Source: Desulfuromonadaceae bacterium
GTDB taxonomy: Bacteria > Desulfobacterota > Desulfuromonadia > Geobacterales > Pseudopelobacteraceae
Length of the DNA stretch: 64,000 nucleotides
Assembly: GCA_028712665.1 (NCBI GenBank)
Contig: JAQTRC010000002.1
Coordinates: 42,976 to 106,975, forward strand
Reading direction: 5' to 3'
Made by a program: the position numbers and the translations under genes. The notes beneath the pieces are model-generated. The model ran no database searches, had not been told where the DNA came from, and was given only the letters and a program-made list of their open reading frames with translations. This document shows positions 16,743 through 25,174 of the stretch, piece after piece. Positions within the stretch are counted from its first letter, which is position 1, and every line of letters starts with the position of its first letter.

Positions 16743-17855
16743 TTATTTCTTAAAGATCACCTTGTTGCCATCTATTTCCGGGTTGAGATTCTTAAGTTGC
16801 GGATCCCTGTCGAGGTTCGACAGAAGCAGGTCGACCAGATCGCTGATTTTGCCGACATAGTACAGATCAACTATCATGTCACCCTTGCCGCGATTCTTCT
16901 GGCTCACATTTTTGAGACCTTTGATGTCATCTTTCAGAAGTTTCAGTATCTTCTGCTCCATGCGGTAGTTGCCGGAGGTCGGAAATACAACTTCAAAACG
17001 TGACCCAAGGCGCTCCTGAGTCAAGGTCTTGGTGTTCATGGCCTTCAACACCTCATCGGCAAATTTTTTGCCGCCGTTGATGGCTGCCATACGGAGGGCC
17101 GCCTTGGGAGATTCGCTGGCTTTGACTCGTGCGAGGCCGTCTATGTTACCTTCCCACATCAGGTCGCGGCTGGTAATGCTGACGGTTTTGCCTGTCATAA
17201 GTGCGTGGTATGAGCGCATGCTGCCATCCTGGGTCACGTCGATGTCTACCTTTCCGATCACGACCCACTCACCCAGACCGTCCAATTGGCCGACCAGCTT
17301 GCTGTAGTCGGCCTCCTCGGTCAGTGATTCCAGGCGCTTGGTCTGCTCTTCGGAGTCGATGACGGTGTATTCGGCCGCAGTCAGGTTCTTGCGAACCTCT
17401 GCCCTTACGTTGTCCAGGATAGCCGGAGCGTCACCGGTATCCATTTTGCCGGGGATCAGTATTACGAAGATTCTCCGCTCCTCGTTCTTGCCGGTGACTG
17501 CGCCCTGGCGTTTCATGTATGCGCGTACTTCCTCTTCGTTGATAGTTACCTTGATTTTGGCGGATAATTCTTTGGAGAATATCCCACCGACGCTGCTTTC
17601 AAGAACTTCCATATCCTGAATATACCTGTCATCTCCGGTAAGATTCAAAGTTGCAGCACGATCTTTGTAGACATCGTTCAAATAGCTGCGTAGCGCCTGC
17701 TCCCTGGCTCGCTCCTTGGCTTTGTTGAGTGCGCTGTACTCGTCATCTTCAACTTTAACTGTAACCATCTCGGTGTAGGTGCGGGTTTCTGCCAGTGCGA
17801 GCGCCGGCAGCATAAATATGGCAAAGACGATGGAAAATATAATAATTCGTTTCAT
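16743..17855 (-). CDS. Exported protein, FlgT-N/LPP20-like
   Basis: A 370-residue protein with a cleavable signal peptide (cleavage probably after LALAE-type residues 18-22). The first mature domain (DDEYSALNKAKERAREQALRS) has the Ala-spaced helix seen in FlgT N-terminal and LPP20 domains. The middle (FVILIPGKMDTG...WVVIGKVDIDV) resembles the nucleotide-free Rossmann-like domain of FlgT/TolB-N. The C-terminal 85 residues (FEVVFPTSGNYR...) look like the ferredoxin-like repeat also found in the three neighbours upstream. No transmembrane segment after the signal. Likely periplasmic or outer-membrane associated; the function is unknown. Confidence 0.68.
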   Translation of the reverse strand: MKRIIIFSIVFAIFMLPALALAETRTYTEMVTVKVEDDEYSALNKAKERAREQALRSYLNDVYKDRAATLNLTGDDRYIQDMEVLESSVGGIFSKELSAKIKVTINEEEVRAYMKRQGAVTGKNEERRIFVILIPGKMDTGDAPAILDNVRAEVRKNLTAAEYTVIDSEEQTKRLESLTEEADYSKLVGQLDGLGEWVVIGKVDIDVTQDGSMRSYHALMTGKTVSITSRDLMWEGNIDGLARVKASESPKAALRMAAINGGKKFADEVLKAMNTKTLTQERLGSRFEVVFPTSGNYRMEQKILKLLKDDIKGLKNVSQKNRGKGDMIVDLYYVGKISDLVDLLLSNLDRDPQLKNLNPEIDGNKVIFKK

Positions 17856-17887
17856 AGTATTGAGTTCTCCTTAATGAGAAATATCGA

Positions 17888-19021
17888 TTACTCTGCCCGC
17901 TTCCAACTGCTTCGGCTTCCTTCGGCCCGGATCAGCTTTAATTTCCAGCCCAGCTCCCTTGCAGCCTTTAACACGGCACTTTTTACATCATCAGCTGAAC
18001 CTCCAAACTTGATTTCTATCGTTGTTTTGCCGCCGCCGGATTCGCGGTCACGAGTGTTGTCCATGCCTTGATAGCTCTTGAGCTTGTCGCGGAAAGCGAT
18101 AGCCTCCTCGGCATCATCGACACCATCCAGAACCACGATGAAGGTGCCGCCCCCCGATTTCTCCCGTTTCCAGTTGACCTTGATGTTTTCAATCATCAGA
18201 TTTGATATTTTTGTTCCGACATCCTTGGCAGCGCGGTAAAGGGCTTCCTGCAGAGTGCCGGCGTAGGCCTGGGATTCAACGTCCTTGCTGGAGATGATTC
18301 GGGATGTAGTCGGGTTTATAAGTTGAGCGCGCAGGAAGATCTTGGCCCCGCCGCCAGCGTACCCCTCCTTGCCGATGCCGACGGTCTGGTAGTATACAAT
18401 CAGGTCGGCATTGTATTTCAGGCCATAGGCGGCCGCCTTGTTAACATCTACGTCTATTTCGTGGGTGTCGGCCACCTGGATGGCAAACGATTCGGCCGAT
18501 TTCTTGTCGATAACGTCGAAGCCCCGCTCAACAAAGACATTTACCATCGAGCCATAGGAGTTGTCGAAGAAAGCTTCCATGTCGCGACGGGTCATGCCAA
18601 GTGTGCCGCCCTGCGGCAGTTTGGGGTTGTAAAGTATCATTATGCGCGGGTTGCCCATGGCTTCCTGGAGGATCCCGAGAGAGTTCATTTCCGCTTCCAA
18701 CGCCTTCATATTGACTTCCGCAGTGACCTCTGCCTCGTAGCCTGCGCCGGTGAACTCCGGGTCACCCTCTTGCTGGAAGCGGGTCACCAGTTTCTTGTTC
18801 TTCCCTTTCAGGGCTTTGACGATCTTGCTCTTGTGTTTCTTGAAGCTGGCGTCATCGATAAGCTGCTTGACGGCGTGTTCAATCGCGTTACCAACCGCGC
18901 TCGTCACCGCAGCTTCTTCGCTCTTGCCTCTGCCCGTGCCTTTAAAGGTATCGGCCATCGCTGACGCGACAAATGCCGCCGAAGCCAAAAGGGCTGTTAA
19001 TATCAGCATTAATCTGCGCAT
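17888..19021 (-). CDS. Exported protein, tandem paralogue A of the FlgT-like family
   Basis: A 377-residue protein with a signal peptide ending near ASAMA. It shares its layout with the next two genes upstream. The N-terminal LPP20/FlgT-N-like domain (GTGRGKSEEAAVTSAVGNAI) is followed by a middle domain starting at NPRIMILYNP, with the conserved QVADTHEIDVDVNKAAAYGL and DLIVYY strands. The C-terminal domain carries VVLDGVDDAEEA, ESGGGKTTIEIKF and LIRAEGSRSSWK. Two in-frame stretches are very similar to those in 19055 and 20172, so the genes arose by tandem duplication. No enzymatic motif is apparent. Confidence 0.72.
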   Translation of the reverse strand: MRRLMLILTALLASAAFVASAMADTFKGTGRGKSEEAAVTSAVGNAIEHAVKQLIDDASFKKHKSKIVKALKGKNKKLVTRFQQEGDPEFTGAGYEAEVTAEVNMKALEAEMNSLGILQEAMGNPRIMILYNPKLPQGGTLGMTRRDMEAFFDNSYGSMVNVFVERGFDVIDKKSAESFAIQVADTHEIDVDVNKAAAYGLKYNADLIVYYQTVGIGKEGYAGGGAKIFLRAQLINPTTSRIISSKDVESQAYAGTLQEALYRAAKDVGTKISNLMIENIKVNWKREKSGGGTFIVVLDGVDDAEEAIAFRDKLKSYQGMDNTRDRESGGGKTTIEIKFGGSADDVKSAVLKAARELGWKLKLIRAEGSRSSWKRAE

Positions 19022-19054
19022 AGATGCCTCCTTGAATGCTTTAATGTCAGGTGG

Positions 19055-20158
19055 TTATTGCTTTTTCCAGCTGCTGCGGGCGCCCTCGGCACGAATCTTT
19101 TTTACCGTCCATCCAAGCTCCTTGGCGGCCCGTAAAACATCCCGGTCGAGCTGGTCGCGCTTCCCCTTGTAGGTGGCTTCAAACGTGGTCTTTCCGCCGC
19201 CGGATTCGAGCTCTTTTGCGTTATTGACCAGCGGAAACTTCTCAAACATTCCGGTAAAATTGGCAATCTCCTCCGGATCATCCACTCCATCGATAACGAC
19301 AGTGTAGAGTGAGCCGTTCTGCTGCATCTCCATCCAGTTTTTCTGGAGGATCTCGATCATTGGGTTCACAATCTTCTTGCCGCCATCACGAGCGGCCTTT
19401 TCCAATGCGTTTTCAATGGTCTGGGCATTGCTGGCCTGTTCTACAAGTTTACTGGTTATAACCTGGGAACGTGTGTTGTCGATCAGCTGGGTCTTGATCC
19501 TCAAAAGCACCCCCTTGCTGACAGCCCCCTCCTTGACGGTGCCGCTGACGCTATATAACAGTGTGTACTCGGCATTGAACTTGAGTCCGAATGCAGCGGC
19601 CTTGTTCAGATCGACATCTATCTCATGCGTAGCCGCCACCTGCTGGGCAAATTTTTCGGAGGAGGCCTTGTCAACAACCCGGAACTGTTTGTCTGTTAGC
19701 GTTTCAACGATTCCGTTATAAATTTCTTCAACAAAATCCTTGCTCTTGAATATCTGGGCTCCTTCACCTTTTTTGCTGAAGGCCACGAGGATGCGGGGGT
19801 TACCGGCTCCAGTTCGTACTATAGTCAGCGCATTGATATCCTCTTTGATGATTTTGCTGTCGACCTTGGCTGAGATTGTCACTGAAAAACCGTCGTCGGT
19901 CTTACCTGTCTTTAAAATTTTGTAGCTGGTGACATAGCCCTTGCTGTGCGACAGAATTTTATCATCCACCAAAGCCGAATCCACTACGGTGGTGCTGGAT
20001 TTCAGATAGGTACCCACGCCTTGCTCAACAGCCCGCCGCATGGCGCTCACCAGAGCCTGCTCCTTGCTTGGACCTTCACCGGTGGCCTCAACATCTGCCA
20101 TGGCGATAGATACCGCGCCAAGCAGCAGTGCAATCATCATCAACGCACTCTTCTTCAT
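19055..20158 (-). CDS. Exported protein, tandem paralogue B of the FlgT-like family
   Basis: A 367-residue protein with a signal peptide (MKKSALMMIALLLGAVSIAMA). It has the same three-part layout as its neighbour at 17888: GEGPSKEQALVSAMRRAVEQG (N-terminal domain), NPRILVAF then QVAATHEIDVDLNKAAAFGL (middle), and VVIDGVDDPEEIANF, ESGGGKTTFEATYKG, KIRAEGARSSWK (C-terminal domain). ATG 20158 follows AAAGGAGG with ideal spacing; the longer frame to 20266 would overlap the upstream gene and is rejected. It begins 13 bases after the stop of the gene at 20172, which indicates one transcript. Confidence 0.72.
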   Translation of the reverse strand: MKKSALMMIALLLGAVSIAMADVEATGEGPSKEQALVSAMRRAVEQGVGTYLKSSTTVVDSALVDDKILSHSKGYVTSYKILKTGKTDDGFSVTISAKVDSKIIKEDINALTIVRTGAGNPRILVAFSKKGEGAQIFKSKDFVEEIYNGIVETLTDKQFRVVDKASSEKFAQQVAATHEIDVDLNKAAAFGLKFNAEYTLLYSVSGTVKEGAVSKGVLLRIKTQLIDNTRSQVITSKLVEQASNAQTIENALEKAARDGGKKIVNPMIEILQKNWMEMQQNGSLYTVVIDGVDDPEEIANFTGMFEKFPLVNNAKELESGGGKTTFEATYKGKRDQLDRDVLRAAKELGWTVKKIRAEGARSSWKKQ

Positions 20159-20171
20159 GGTAGTACCTCCT

Positions 20172-21008
20172 TTATTTGATCTTCCAAGTACTTCTGTTCC
20201 CCTCGGATCTGACCCTGGTGAGTTCCCATCCCAGTTCTCCGGCGGACTTAATGATATCCCGGTCAAGTTGGTCGCGATTACCTTTATAGATTATCTCAAA
20301 AGTGGCCTTGCCACCGCCGGATTCTCTTTCACGAGCGGCGGCTACGGATCTGTTGTTTTCAAGTTTTGACAGAATTAAAAGCAGGTCGCGGGCGCTATCG
20401 GAGCTTTCGAGTATTATGGTGTAGATGCGTCCGGTGTTTCCGGAGTCATGAAAAAATTTTCCCATCGCGGTTGCGAGGAGAGCCGCCATCTTCTTGCCTG
20501 CAGCTCTGCCGGCCTTTTCAGTTGCATCGTTAAGAGTCAGTCCCCCTGAGGATGATTCCGCAACTTTTGATGCGACAACCTGTGATGAGGTGTTGTCAAC
20601 CACCTTTGCAGTGATCCGTACCAGTGCTCCCTTGCTCTCCTCAAGGTCTTTGAAAATCGACGATGTCTTGAAGTAAACGGTGTATTCCGCAAAGTATTTG
20701 AGTCCGAAAGAGGCTGCCTTGTTGATGACCGGATCAATATCGTGTGTTGCCGCAACCTGTATCGAACAGTGCTCTGCCGAAGCTTTGTCGACTATGCGGA
20801 ATCCTTGGTCGGTCAGATATTCAACAATCCCATCATAGGCGTTGATACGCGGTATAAGTTCGGGGTCTATTTCCTTCTGGATGGGAATCGAGTGAATTAC
20901 AAGTATGCGCTCATTGATATTCTTGCCGTTCCCGGCAGCGAAGGCCGATGGAGAGGAGATAACCGTGCATATATATCCGGCTGTAAGCAGGCAAAACAAA
21001 CGCGCCAC
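20172..21008 (-). CDS. Exported protein, shortened tandem paralogue C of the FlgT-like family
   Basis: A 278-residue protein and the first gene of the operon. It keeps the middle domain (RILVIHSIPI, QVAATHDIDPVINKAASFGL) and the C-terminal domain (ESGGGKATFEIIYKG, RVRSEGNRSTWK) of its neighbours but lacks the N-terminal LPP20-like domain. A hydrophobic signal lies at about residues 3-24. I choose GTG 21008 because GGAG precedes it by six bases; TTG 21020 is the alternative. A promoter-like sequence lies about 75 bases upstream. It may have lost a domain, or the other two may have gained one. Confidence 0.68.
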   Translation of the reverse strand: MARLFCLLTAGYICTVISSPSAFAAGNGKNINERILVIHSIPIQKEIDPELIPRINAYDGIVEYLTDQGFRIVDKASAEHCSIQVAATHDIDPVINKAASFGLKYFAEYTVYFKTSSIFKDLEESKGALVRITAKVVDNTSSQVVASKVAESSSGGLTLNDATEKAGRAAGKKMAALLATAMGKFFHDSGNTGRIYTIILESSDSARDLLLILSKLENNRSVAAARERESGGGKATFEIIYKGNRDQLDRDIIKSAGELGWELTRVRSEGNRSTWKIK

Positions 21009-21082
21009 GGCAATCTCCAAAAGTGCAATAATAACAATTACATATGGCAGTGTTTTCTGCAGTCTTGCTTAATTCTTGGGCG

Positions 21083-21111
21083 ATGTTATCAGAAAATATT
21101 AAGGTAGGCAA
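21083..21111 (-). promoter_or_regulatory. Candidate promoter of the envelope operon
   Basis: Read on the - strand, TTGCCT (21106-21111) and TAACAT (21083-21088) are separated by 17 bases. The implied start near 21076 is about 68 bases before the GTG at 21008. It would allow the operon to be expressed independently of the TPM genes upstream. Confidence 0.42.
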
Positions 21112-21136
21112 TATAGATTCTGGTCGCTTGTAATGA

Positions 21137-21772
21137 TCATTCCTCCAAGAGGTCGGGGAGCTCATTTGTGTCATCAGTTCGGTGAGGAAAATGCTCTCTG
21201 AGGATGGTACCCGCCTCGGTGATGGTGGTTACCATCGATTCTGCCATCCGCCCGTCACGGATGCCCCTTGAGAGAGCTGAAGCGAGCGAATTCCAGCGTT
21301 CGGAGGGGATAACAGCATTGATGCCTCGATCTCCGAGGATCCATACCTTCCTCTCCAGGAGAGAGATGAATATCAGAATACCGTTTTCTTCGCGGGTGCG
21401 GTGTAGCCCTCGTTCGTAAAAGGCGCGAATCGCCCGTAAACGTACAGCCTCGTTGACAACTACTGCGGGAGTGAATGCAAGCTTGAGGAGTGGCCAGCGT
21501 CGGACACCGGCCGAAACAGGAAAATAAAGGATAAATGCCATTGGCAGAAAGAACCAGATCGAGGTGTCCTGTATTGCAATAGAGATGGCCAGAGCAATAG
21601 TGACGGATATGAGGGAAGCTGCTTGTGAGGCCGCCTCACGGTAATCGTTGCTTTCTGATACCAGCATCGGAACAATCTCGCCTGAAGTTTGGGACTCGGT
21701 CGTCCTGACCGCTGCCTGAACTGCGGCCAACTGATCCGAAGAAAGATAATGATGGGTTTTATCAGTAGACAT
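21137..21772 (-). CDS. TPM-domain membrane protein
   Basis: A 211-residue protein of the TPM_phosphatase family. A conserved N-terminal helix (LSSDQLAAVQAAVRTTESQTSGEIVP) is followed by two hydrophobic stretches (about 50-90, ISVTIALAISIAI and IWFFLPMAFILYF) and then the TPM core (ENGILIFISLLERKVWILGDRGINAVIP). Typical TPM proteins couple an exported domain with one membrane segment; here the order is reversed. ATG 21772 is preceded by GGTG only; the GTG at 21781 is less likely. It follows another TPM gene, and such pairs often accompany LemA, as here. Role unknown. Confidence 0.8.
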   Translation of the reverse strand: MSTDKTHHYLSSDQLAAVQAAVRTTESQTSGEIVPMLVSESNDYREAASQAASLISVTIALAISIAIQDTSIWFFLPMAFILYFPVSAGVRRWPLLKLAFTPAVVVNEAVRLRAIRAFYERGLHRTREENGILIFISLLERKVWILGDRGINAVIPSERWNSLASALSRGIRDGRMAESMVTTITEAGTILREHFPHRTDDTNELPDLLEE

Positions 21773-21833
21773 ATTAATCACCAGGTAATCAATTCAGAAT
21801 ACAGAAGAATGATGAGAATGCAGAATATTTACA

Positions 21834-22715
21834 TCACCAGTCGCCGGATGCTCCGCCGCCGTCAAAACCGCCACCACCACCGGAAAAACTGTCGCCCATC
21901 CCTGATGATCCGCCACCTCCGCCGAAGGAGCCGCCCCCCCATCCGCCACCGAAACCTCCATAACCGCCACCGCCGCCACCAAGCATTCCGGAGAAAGCCA
22001 TACTGAGAAAAATTCCGGCGGCAAACCCTCCGGCAGCAAGTATCAGGAGCGTAACCAGCCCCATGCCGGGAAAAGCTACGAACGTTGCCAGAGGAAGACC
22101 AATTGCTCCAGCCGCCCCGCCAAGATAGCGTGAATACAATCCGAGCAATGCGGCTGCGACCGCCGCGCCCAAAAGCAGTTTAATAAATGAGGGGGATGAG
22201 TTCCCGGCGTTATGCTTTCGGGCAGGTTGCCCATCTCCCTTGAACTCCCCCTTTGTTGCGGAAATTATTGAATCAACAGCTGCCGTGATACCTTGATCAA
22301 AGTTGCCTGACTTCATATGTGGTTGCATGGTATCACGAATAATCCTGCCGGCTGTAATATCCGGAAGAACGCCCTGGAGCCCCATGCCGACTTCGATACG
22401 CACCTTGTGCTCGGCCTGGGCAATAACCAGCAACACACCGTTGTCCTTCCCTTTCTGCCCTAATTTCCAGGCATCAGAAACACGAATCGAAAACTGATCG
22501 ATATCATCACCCTGCAGAGAAGGTATGGTGAGTAGCGCTATCTGATTTGATGTATCCCTTTCAAAAACCGCCAGTTTCTGCTCCAGTATCTGTTTTGTCT
22601 CTGGCGAGAGCATTCCGGCCTGGTCATTGATCCGTCCGGCCAATGGTGGGGCGTCAAGTGCCATGAGTTGGAGAGGGAATAGTATCAGCGTGATGATCAG
22701 GATAATATTTTTCAT
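21834..22715 (-). CDS. Exported TPM-domain protein with glycine-rich C-terminus (YgcG-like)
   Basis: A 293-residue protein with a signal peptide (MKNIILIITLILFPLQLMA) and an exported TPM domain (GRINDQAGMLS, VLLVIAQAEHKVRIEVGMG, then AGRIIRDTM). Two membrane segments follow (about 170-235), and the tail is a low-complexity run of Gly with Ser, Phe and Tyr ending GASGDW. This architecture matches the YgcG group of membrane-anchored TPM proteins. It starts six bases after the lemA stop, forming the common LemA-TPM gene pair. Members are implicated in envelope functions or photosystem repair in other bacteria and plants, but the role here is not known. Confidence 0.86.
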   Translation of the reverse strand: MKNIILIITLILFPLQLMALDAPPLAGRINDQAGMLSPETKQILEQKLAVFERDTSNQIALLTIPSLQGDDIDQFSIRVSDAWKLGQKGKDNGVLLVIAQAEHKVRIEVGMGLQGVLPDITAGRIIRDTMQPHMKSGNFDQGITAAVDSIISATKGEFKGDGQPARKHNAGNSSPSFIKLLLGAAVAAALLGLYSRYLGGAAGAIGLPLATFVAFPGMGLVTLLILAAGGFAAGIFLSMAFSGMLGGGGGGYGGFGGGWGGGSFGGGGGSSGMGDSFSGGGGGFDGGGASGDW

Positions 22716-22721
22716 GATTGA

Positions 22722-23306
22722 TTAGAACTTGACCTTGGGCGCAACCTTGGCCCCTTCTTCGGCCTTGAACGGTTCCTTGCGCTGAAGATGCAGCAGCATG
22801 GAGTTGGTCATAGAATTCGGGAAAGTTCGGATGCTGGTGTTAAAAATCTGAACCGCACTGTTGTAACGTTCACGGGCTACATTTATGCGGTTTTCGGTGC
22901 CTTCCAGCTGTTTCTGAAGATCCATGAAGTTCTGGTTTGCCTTCAGGTCAGGATATTTTTCGACCACAACCATCAGGCGCGAGAGTGAGCCGGAAAGCTC
23001 GCCCTGCGCCTGCTGGAATTTTTTCATGCTCTCCGGGTTATTAAGAACGTCTTTATTGACCTGCATGGAGCCAACTTTGGCGCGTGCCTCGGTGACTGCT
23101 TTGAGCGTGTCGGCCTCATGTTTGGCATACCCCTTGACAACTTCTACAAGGTTGGGTATCAGGTCGGCTCGCCTCTGGTAGGACGATTCAACGTTGCCCC
23201 AGGCGGCTGTAACCGCCTCTTCGTTTGCTTGCATGGTGTTGTAACCACAGCCGGATAAAAGTGCCAGCAGCAGCATGATGGCAAATGCGGTGATCAGACG
23301 GTTCAT
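22722..23306 (-). CDS. lemA: LemA family lipoprotein
   Basis: A 194-residue lipoprotein with the LemA pattern: lipobox LLSGC, then EEAVTAAWGNVESSYQRRADLIPNL (written here as two adjacent parts, EEAVTAAWGNVESSYQ and RRADLIPNL), helices through the middle, and the FNTSIRTFPNSM motif near the C-terminus. It is anchored in the envelope with a helical bundle facing the periplasm or cytoplasm. The ATG shares four bases with the stop of the SemiSWEET gene (ATGA), and the TPM gene follows directly. LemA is widespread, and its function is not settled. Confidence 0.93.
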   Translation of the reverse strand: MNRLITAFAIMLLLALLSGCGYNTMQANEEAVTAAWGNVESSYQRRADLIPNLVEVVKGYAKHEADTLKAVTEARAKVGSMQVNKDVLNNPESMKKFQQAQGELSGSLSRLMVVVEKYPDLKANQNFMDLQKQLEGTENRINVARERYNSAVQIFNTSIRTFPNSMTNSMLLHLQRKEPFKAEEGAKVAPKVKF

Positions 23307-23611
23307 GATGTTTTCTCCTTTGTGACTGTTAAATAGGAATCAGCTGCGGAACGGTCATTCCTGCCATAACGTATCTTCATGCCGATCAGCAGGGCATTGC
23401 AGAGAAGCGGTGTTATGTTCGCAATAATCAGCGGAAGGTCGTTGATAAGAATACCGTAAATCATCCAAAGTGCAACACCTATCGTAAGCAGAAGAGGCTG
23501 CCAGATGGATAAGTCCCGAACGTGGCGGGTCTTCAGGGTTTTAATTAGCTGTGGTATAGCGGCAAGACTGGTGAGTGTTCCGGCGATCAGGCCGATAGTG
23601 GTAGGGCTCAC
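23303..23611 (-). CDS. SemiSWEET/PQ-loop family transporter
   Basis: A 102-residue membrane protein with three hydrophobic helices and the PQ motif (AIPQLIKTLKTRHVRDLSIWQ) typical of SemiSWEET. Family members dimerise and transport small sugars in other bacteria, but the substrate here is unknown. It overlaps the trmJ-like gene upstream by four bases and lemA downstream by four bases, so it is embedded in a translationally coupled operon. That is an odd setting for a sugar transporter, and the small size is normal for the family. Confidence 0.86.
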   Translation of the reverse strand: MSPTTIGLIAGTLTSLAAIPQLIKTLKTRHVRDLSIWQPLLLTIGVALWMIYGILINDLPLIIANITPLLCNALLIGMKIRYGRNDRSAADSYLTVTKEKTS

Positions 23612-24342
23612 GAACGTTTTCTTCCGTCAAATCCGGAACTGGCCCAATCAATTTGAGTCAGCATTCCGCGAAGAACTGTTACTTCTCGACTGTTGAGGCT
23701 TGCCCGAAAGAAGATACGCCGGAGTGAGCGCATGATGTGATCAGGGTTCTGCTCGTTCAGGAATCCGATTTTCTTCATGCAGCCATGAAGATGCTCGAAG
23801 AGTGTCTCCATCTCAGAAGAAGCTGCCATATCCTGAATCTGTTCATTAGCTGGAGTGGCGCCAGCTTTCTGCAGTTCATAACAGAACAGCAGAACTGACT
23901 GAGCCAGGTTTAACGAGCCGTATTCGGAAGACGTAGGGATTGTGGCATGCCAGCGGCAGAGTGAAAGCTCCTCGGTGGTCAGGCCATTGTCCTCACGTCC
24001 GAATACGATGGCCGCCCGGCAGTCGGCTGATGCCTGTCCCTTTATGCGGCTGGCCACTTCCTGCGGCGGCAATATTTCCTGGCGATACTTGCCGTGGCGA
24101 CGAGTTGTGCCGACGGTCAGTCTGCAGTCGGCCAACGCTGAAGCAAGGTCAGGGTACAGAGTGGCGGATTCAAGCAAATCTCTTGCTGCGACTGCAAACT
24201 TGAGGGCTTCAGGGTGAAACCGATCGCAGCCATTAACAAGACGCAGTTGAGTAAAGCCCATATTTTTCATTGCCCGGCAAGCCATGCCGATGTTGCCGGG
24301 CGACTGCGGTTCAACCAGGACAATTGCGATATCAGAATTCAA
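23608..24342 (-). CDS. trmJ: TrmJ-like tRNA 2'-O-methyltransferase (SPOUT)
   Basis: A 244-residue SPOUT-class RNA methyltransferase, probably modifying ribose at tRNA position 32. Motifs are VLVEPQSPGNIGMACRAMKN near the start, AIVFGREDNGLT, and the knot signature GSLNLAQSVLLFCYEL. The start is TTG 24342, the residue at which family alignments begin. It has AAAGGA about seven bases upstream and its TTG overlaps the TGA of the dedA gene. A longer frame to 24441 would add a Cys-rich segment out of keeping with the family. TrmJ and TrmL-type enzymes are similar, so the exact target is an inference. Confidence 0.86.
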   Translation of the reverse strand: MNSDIAIVLVEPQSPGNIGMACRAMKNMGFTQLRLVNGCDRFHPEALKFAVAARDLLESATLYPDLASALADCRLTVGTTRRHGKYRQEILPPQEVASRIKGQASADCRAAIVFGREDNGLTTEELSLCRWHATIPTSSEYGSLNLAQSVLLFCYELQKAGATPANEQIQDMAASSEMETLFEHLHGCMKKIGFLNEQNPDHIMRSLRRIFFRASLNSREVTVLRGMLTQIDWASSGFDGRKRS

Positions 24343-24977
24343 GATGGGGTCCTTTGTGCCGCATGAAGGGTTCTCATACGTGCAAGCCGATCCAGTGCAG
24401 GTTTTTTGAGCTTCCAGGCGTGGTACATGTGGATGCACCACGCAGCTATTATAAAGCCTAACAGGGCCAGAACGATATAGTGCTCATATTTGCCGACATC
24501 CTTGAGCAGGAGCGAGGCGCTTTTGCCGAAAAGAAAGCCTCCCATCGAGAAAGCCAAGGCCCAGGAGAAGGCGCTGACCAGATTGATCCATAGAAACGTA
24601 CGGGGGGGGATACTGGTTATGCCAAGAATTATCGGCAACACAATCCTGAAGCCATAGGTGAAGCGCGAGATGAACGCCACGAAATTCCCGTATTTCTCAA
24701 TCAGTTTCAATGCTTCACGAAATTTGCGGGCGATTGTGTGAAAACGCTTTAACAGCGCTCTTCCTTTGAAACGGCCGAGGTAGAAATAAAACTGGTCTCC
24801 GAGAAACGAACCGGCCCATGAGGTGAGGATGACTCCCGCGATATCCAGATAACCCTGAAAGGCCAAAAAACCGGCCATGAGCAGGATTGCTTCACCCTCC
24901 AGAAATGTGCCGATAAAAAGGACCCAGTAGCCGTGAAGTTCCAGATATTCCTTGAGGATCTGCTGAAAGTGCTCCAT
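24339..24977 (-). CDS. DedA family membrane protein
   Basis: A 212-residue integral membrane protein of the DedA/SNARE-associated family: ILLMAGFLAFQGYLDIAG, SFLGDQFYFYLGRFKGRALL, then FISRFTYGFRIVLPIILGI with the conserved Arg residues, and NLVSAFSWALAFSMGGFLFG. Members are lipid flippases or maintain envelope homeostasis. It is the first gene of the overlapping six-gene operon running to 21137. Its TGA overlaps the TTG start of the next gene. Upstream, 24978-25174 holds an AT-rich spacer shared with the divergent TPR gene. Confidence 0.93.
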   Translation of the reverse strand: MEHFQQILKEYLELHGYWVLFIGTFLEGEAILLMAGFLAFQGYLDIAGVILTSWAGSFLGDQFYFYLGRFKGRALLKRFHTIARKFREALKLIEKYGNFVAFISRFTYGFRIVLPIILGITSIPPRTFLWINLVSAFSWALAFSMGGFLFGKSASLLLKDVGKYEHYIVLALLGFIIAAWCIHMYHAWKLKKPALDRLARMRTLHAAQRTPS

Positions 24978-25174
24978 TCGGACACCCTAAAGTATTTTAG
25001 GGGTCATGTCAAAACCAAAATCGAGCCAAAATCAAGGGCGTAATAATTCAAATATTCTAATATAATCAAGATATTAAGCTTGACAAGCCCTGTCCGTTAC
25101 AGTAGTTTTTACAAGGATTTACCAAGATACAGTTCAAACTTAGGGGTCACAATTTTCCTCTCTGAAGGGTACTA

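Noticed and set aside
17888..21008. Flagellar T-ring genes proper (flgT/flgO/flgP)
   Set aside because: Only fold-level similarity is seen, and no flagellar gene is found anywhere in the window, so naming them as flg genes would over-reach.
21834..22000. DNA repeat region
   Set aside because: The repetitive DNA simply encodes the glycine-rich tail of the TPM protein.
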